DNA of 5,452 nucleotides from Lachnospiraceae bacterium (GTDB lineage: Bacteria > Bacillota > Clostridia > Lachnospirales > Lachnospiraceae), in the NCBI GenBank assembly GCA_021153325.1, contig JAGKTQ010000072.1, positions 1 through 5,452 of the forward strand, given 5' to 3'. The position numbers were made by a program, and so were the translations under genes. The notes under the pieces are model-generated. The model was not told the origin of the DNA. It made no database searches and worked only from the letters and a program-made list of their open reading frames with translations. Shown here one piece after another: positions 4,278-5,452 of the stretch. Within the stretch, counting starts at the first letter, position 1, and every line of letters starts with the position of its first letter.

Positions 4278-5452
4278 ATGAAAAATATTATGTTTTTTTG
4301 TATTCCGGCACACGGGCATCATAATCCAACCATTGCAGTAGTAAAGGAGCTTGTTCAAAGAGGGAATACGGTTAGATATTATTCTTTCCGTGAATTTCAG
4401 TCAAAAATTGAAAGTACGGGAGCAGAATTTATTGCTTGTGATGATTTGCTTCCGGAGATTTCTCAAGAAGTTGAAAATGGTACAAAGGTTATGACCACAA
4501 CAGAAATGACAGCCGTTGATTTGCAGATGACTGCGGCAATGGATGGATTCTTATCGGAGCAGGTGGAAGAATTTAAACCGAATGTGATTGTTGCGGATTC
4601 GGTTTGTTTCTGGGGAAAACTGCTTGCCAGAAAGTTTGAAATTCCCATGGTTGTTTCCAACACAACCTTTGCATTTAATAAATATTCTTCCGGTTATATG
4701 AAAAGTAGTTTGGCAGAAATCATGGATTTGATTACTGGCAATAAGAGGATTAAAGCGGAATTAAAGAAACTGGAAGCATACGGATATCATGAAAAGAGTA
4801 TTATGCCTTTAGTACAGAATGATAATTTTACGGATACCATTGTATATGCAACCGAAAAATATCAGCCTTGTTCGGATACTTTTTCAAAGCATTATGCTTT
4901 TGTTGGACCTTCTGTTTCAACGGATTTAAGACCGAACAAAGATAACGAAAGACCACTTGTGTACATTTCGTTAGGTACGGTTGTCAGCAATAAGCCGGAT
5001 TTTTACAAAAAGTGTGTAGACGCTTTAAAAGAAGAAGATGTAGATGTGATTATTTCCTGTGGTAGGACGGTAGAGCCGGGAACTTTAAACACATTGGCGA
5101 ACAATGTGAAGGCATATCATAGTGTGAATCAGTTGGAGGTATTATCAAAGGCGAATGTTTTTCTGACTCATAACGGAATGAATAGTACTTCTGAAAGCCT
5201 TTATATGGGTACTCCCATGGTGTTCTTTCCGCAAACTAATGAGCAGCGGGCAGTTACCAGACGTGCGAAGGAAATGGGAACCGGTATTGAATTAAAGGAT
5301 GAAAGTGTGGAAGGAATCCGTACTGCTGTTATGAAGGTTCTTTCGGAGCCAAAATATGCAGAAAATGCAATGAAGTGCAGTAAGGATTTTTGTAATGCAC
5401 CTGGACCTAAGGGAGCGGCAGAATTTATTGAAACGGCACCACACATTATGCC
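4278..5452 (+). CDS. MGT/GT1-family UDP-glycosyltransferase (3' end outside window)
   Basis: An uninterrupted frame of 391 codons runs from ATG 4278 to the right edge without a stop. The fold is a two-domain GT-B glycosyltransferase of the macrolide-glycosyltransferase type, which moves a sugar from a UDP-sugar to a small-molecule or lipid acceptor. The N-terminal domain opens with 'IMFFCIPAHGHHNPT'; His14 in GHxNP is the probable catalytic base, with Asp107 in 'VIVADSVCFWG' as its likely partner. The C-terminal donor domain has 'YISLGTV' (229-235) and the donor signature 'THNGMNSTSESL' (297-308), then 'MGTPMVFFPQTNEQ' (310-323). There is no signal peptide, so it is cytoplasmic. Family members are about 390-400 residues, so only a few residues are missing. 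The ribosome site is weak (GCGAG 7 nt upstream). The acceptor is unknown; drug or metabolite inactivation and glycolipid synthesis are both possible. Confidence 0.92.
   Translation, partial: MKNIMFFCIPAHGHHNPTIAVVKELVQRGNTVRYYSFREFQSKIESTGAEFIACDDLLPEISQEVENGTKVMTTTEMTAVDLQMTAAMDGFLSEQVEEFKPNVIVADSVCFWGKLLARKFEIPMVVSNTTFAFNKYSSGYMKSSLAEIMDLITGNKRIKAELKKLEAYGYHEKSIMPLVQNDNFTDTIVYATEKYQPCSDTFSKHYAFVGPSVSTDLRPNKDNERPLVYISLGTVVSNKPDFYKKCVDALKEEDVDVIISCGRTVEPGTLNTLANNVKAYHSVNQLEVLSKANVFLTHNGMNSTSESLYMGTPMVFFPQTNEQRAVTRRAKEMGTGIELKDESVEGIRTAVMKVLSEPKYAENAMKCSKDFCNAPGPKGAAEFIETAPHIM

Noticed and set aside
5201..5446. Antisense open frame of 81 codons within the glycosyltransferase
   Set aside because: It is opposite the conserved donor-binding region, whose + strand reading matches the MGT family throughout.

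Overview
The window is AT-rich. Its genes carry strong GGAGG-type ribosome binding sites, and its protein families (dCache-GGDEF, membrane-anchored XRE regulators, a YjbR-like protein, AbrB with an MGT-type glycosyltransferase) are typical of a low-GC Firmicute. A gut Clostridia or Lachnospiraceae-like organism is my best guess. No taxon can be fixed from the sequence alone. All supported genes are on the + strand.

Layout: (1) 1-302 is the C-terminal part of an MmcQ/YjbR-family protein, cut by the left edge. It is followed by a doubtful 61-codon frame (299-484) and a short leader. (2) 587-2089 encodes a two-TM dCache sensor diguanylate cyclase with an intact GGDEF active site but no RxxD product-inhibition site. 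(3) A 188-bp gap with inverted repeats leads to two consecutive membrane-anchored XRE regulators (2278-2862 and 2927-3529). A 79-residue two-TM protein follows (3594-3833). (4) The 200-bp gap 3834-4033 is dense in signals: a strong 11-bp hairpin, an intrinsic terminator, a near-consensus sigma-A promoter and a 25-bp palindrome over its -10 element. (5) That promoter drives an AbrB/SpoVT-type regulator (4034-4243) and, 34 bp later, an MGT/GT1-family glycosyltransferase (4278 to the right edge, no stop yet).

How they may work together: the window looks like several independent signalling and regulatory modules. The cyclase would turn an extracellular ligand into c-di-GMP. The two XRE proteins put their DNA-binding domain on the cytoplasmic side of a membrane anchor, and with the small membrane protein they may form one membrane-linked regulatory unit (inference). 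The AbrB-glycosyltransferase pair looks like a self-regulated operon that modifies a small molecule or lipid acceptor (inference). The most notable items are the palindrome over the AbrB-GT promoter, the tandem XRE/small-membrane-protein cluster and the structured RNA between stop and terminator at 3858-3955. I see no phage, transposon, CRISPR or RNA gene. I cannot show that any system here is truly undescribed.
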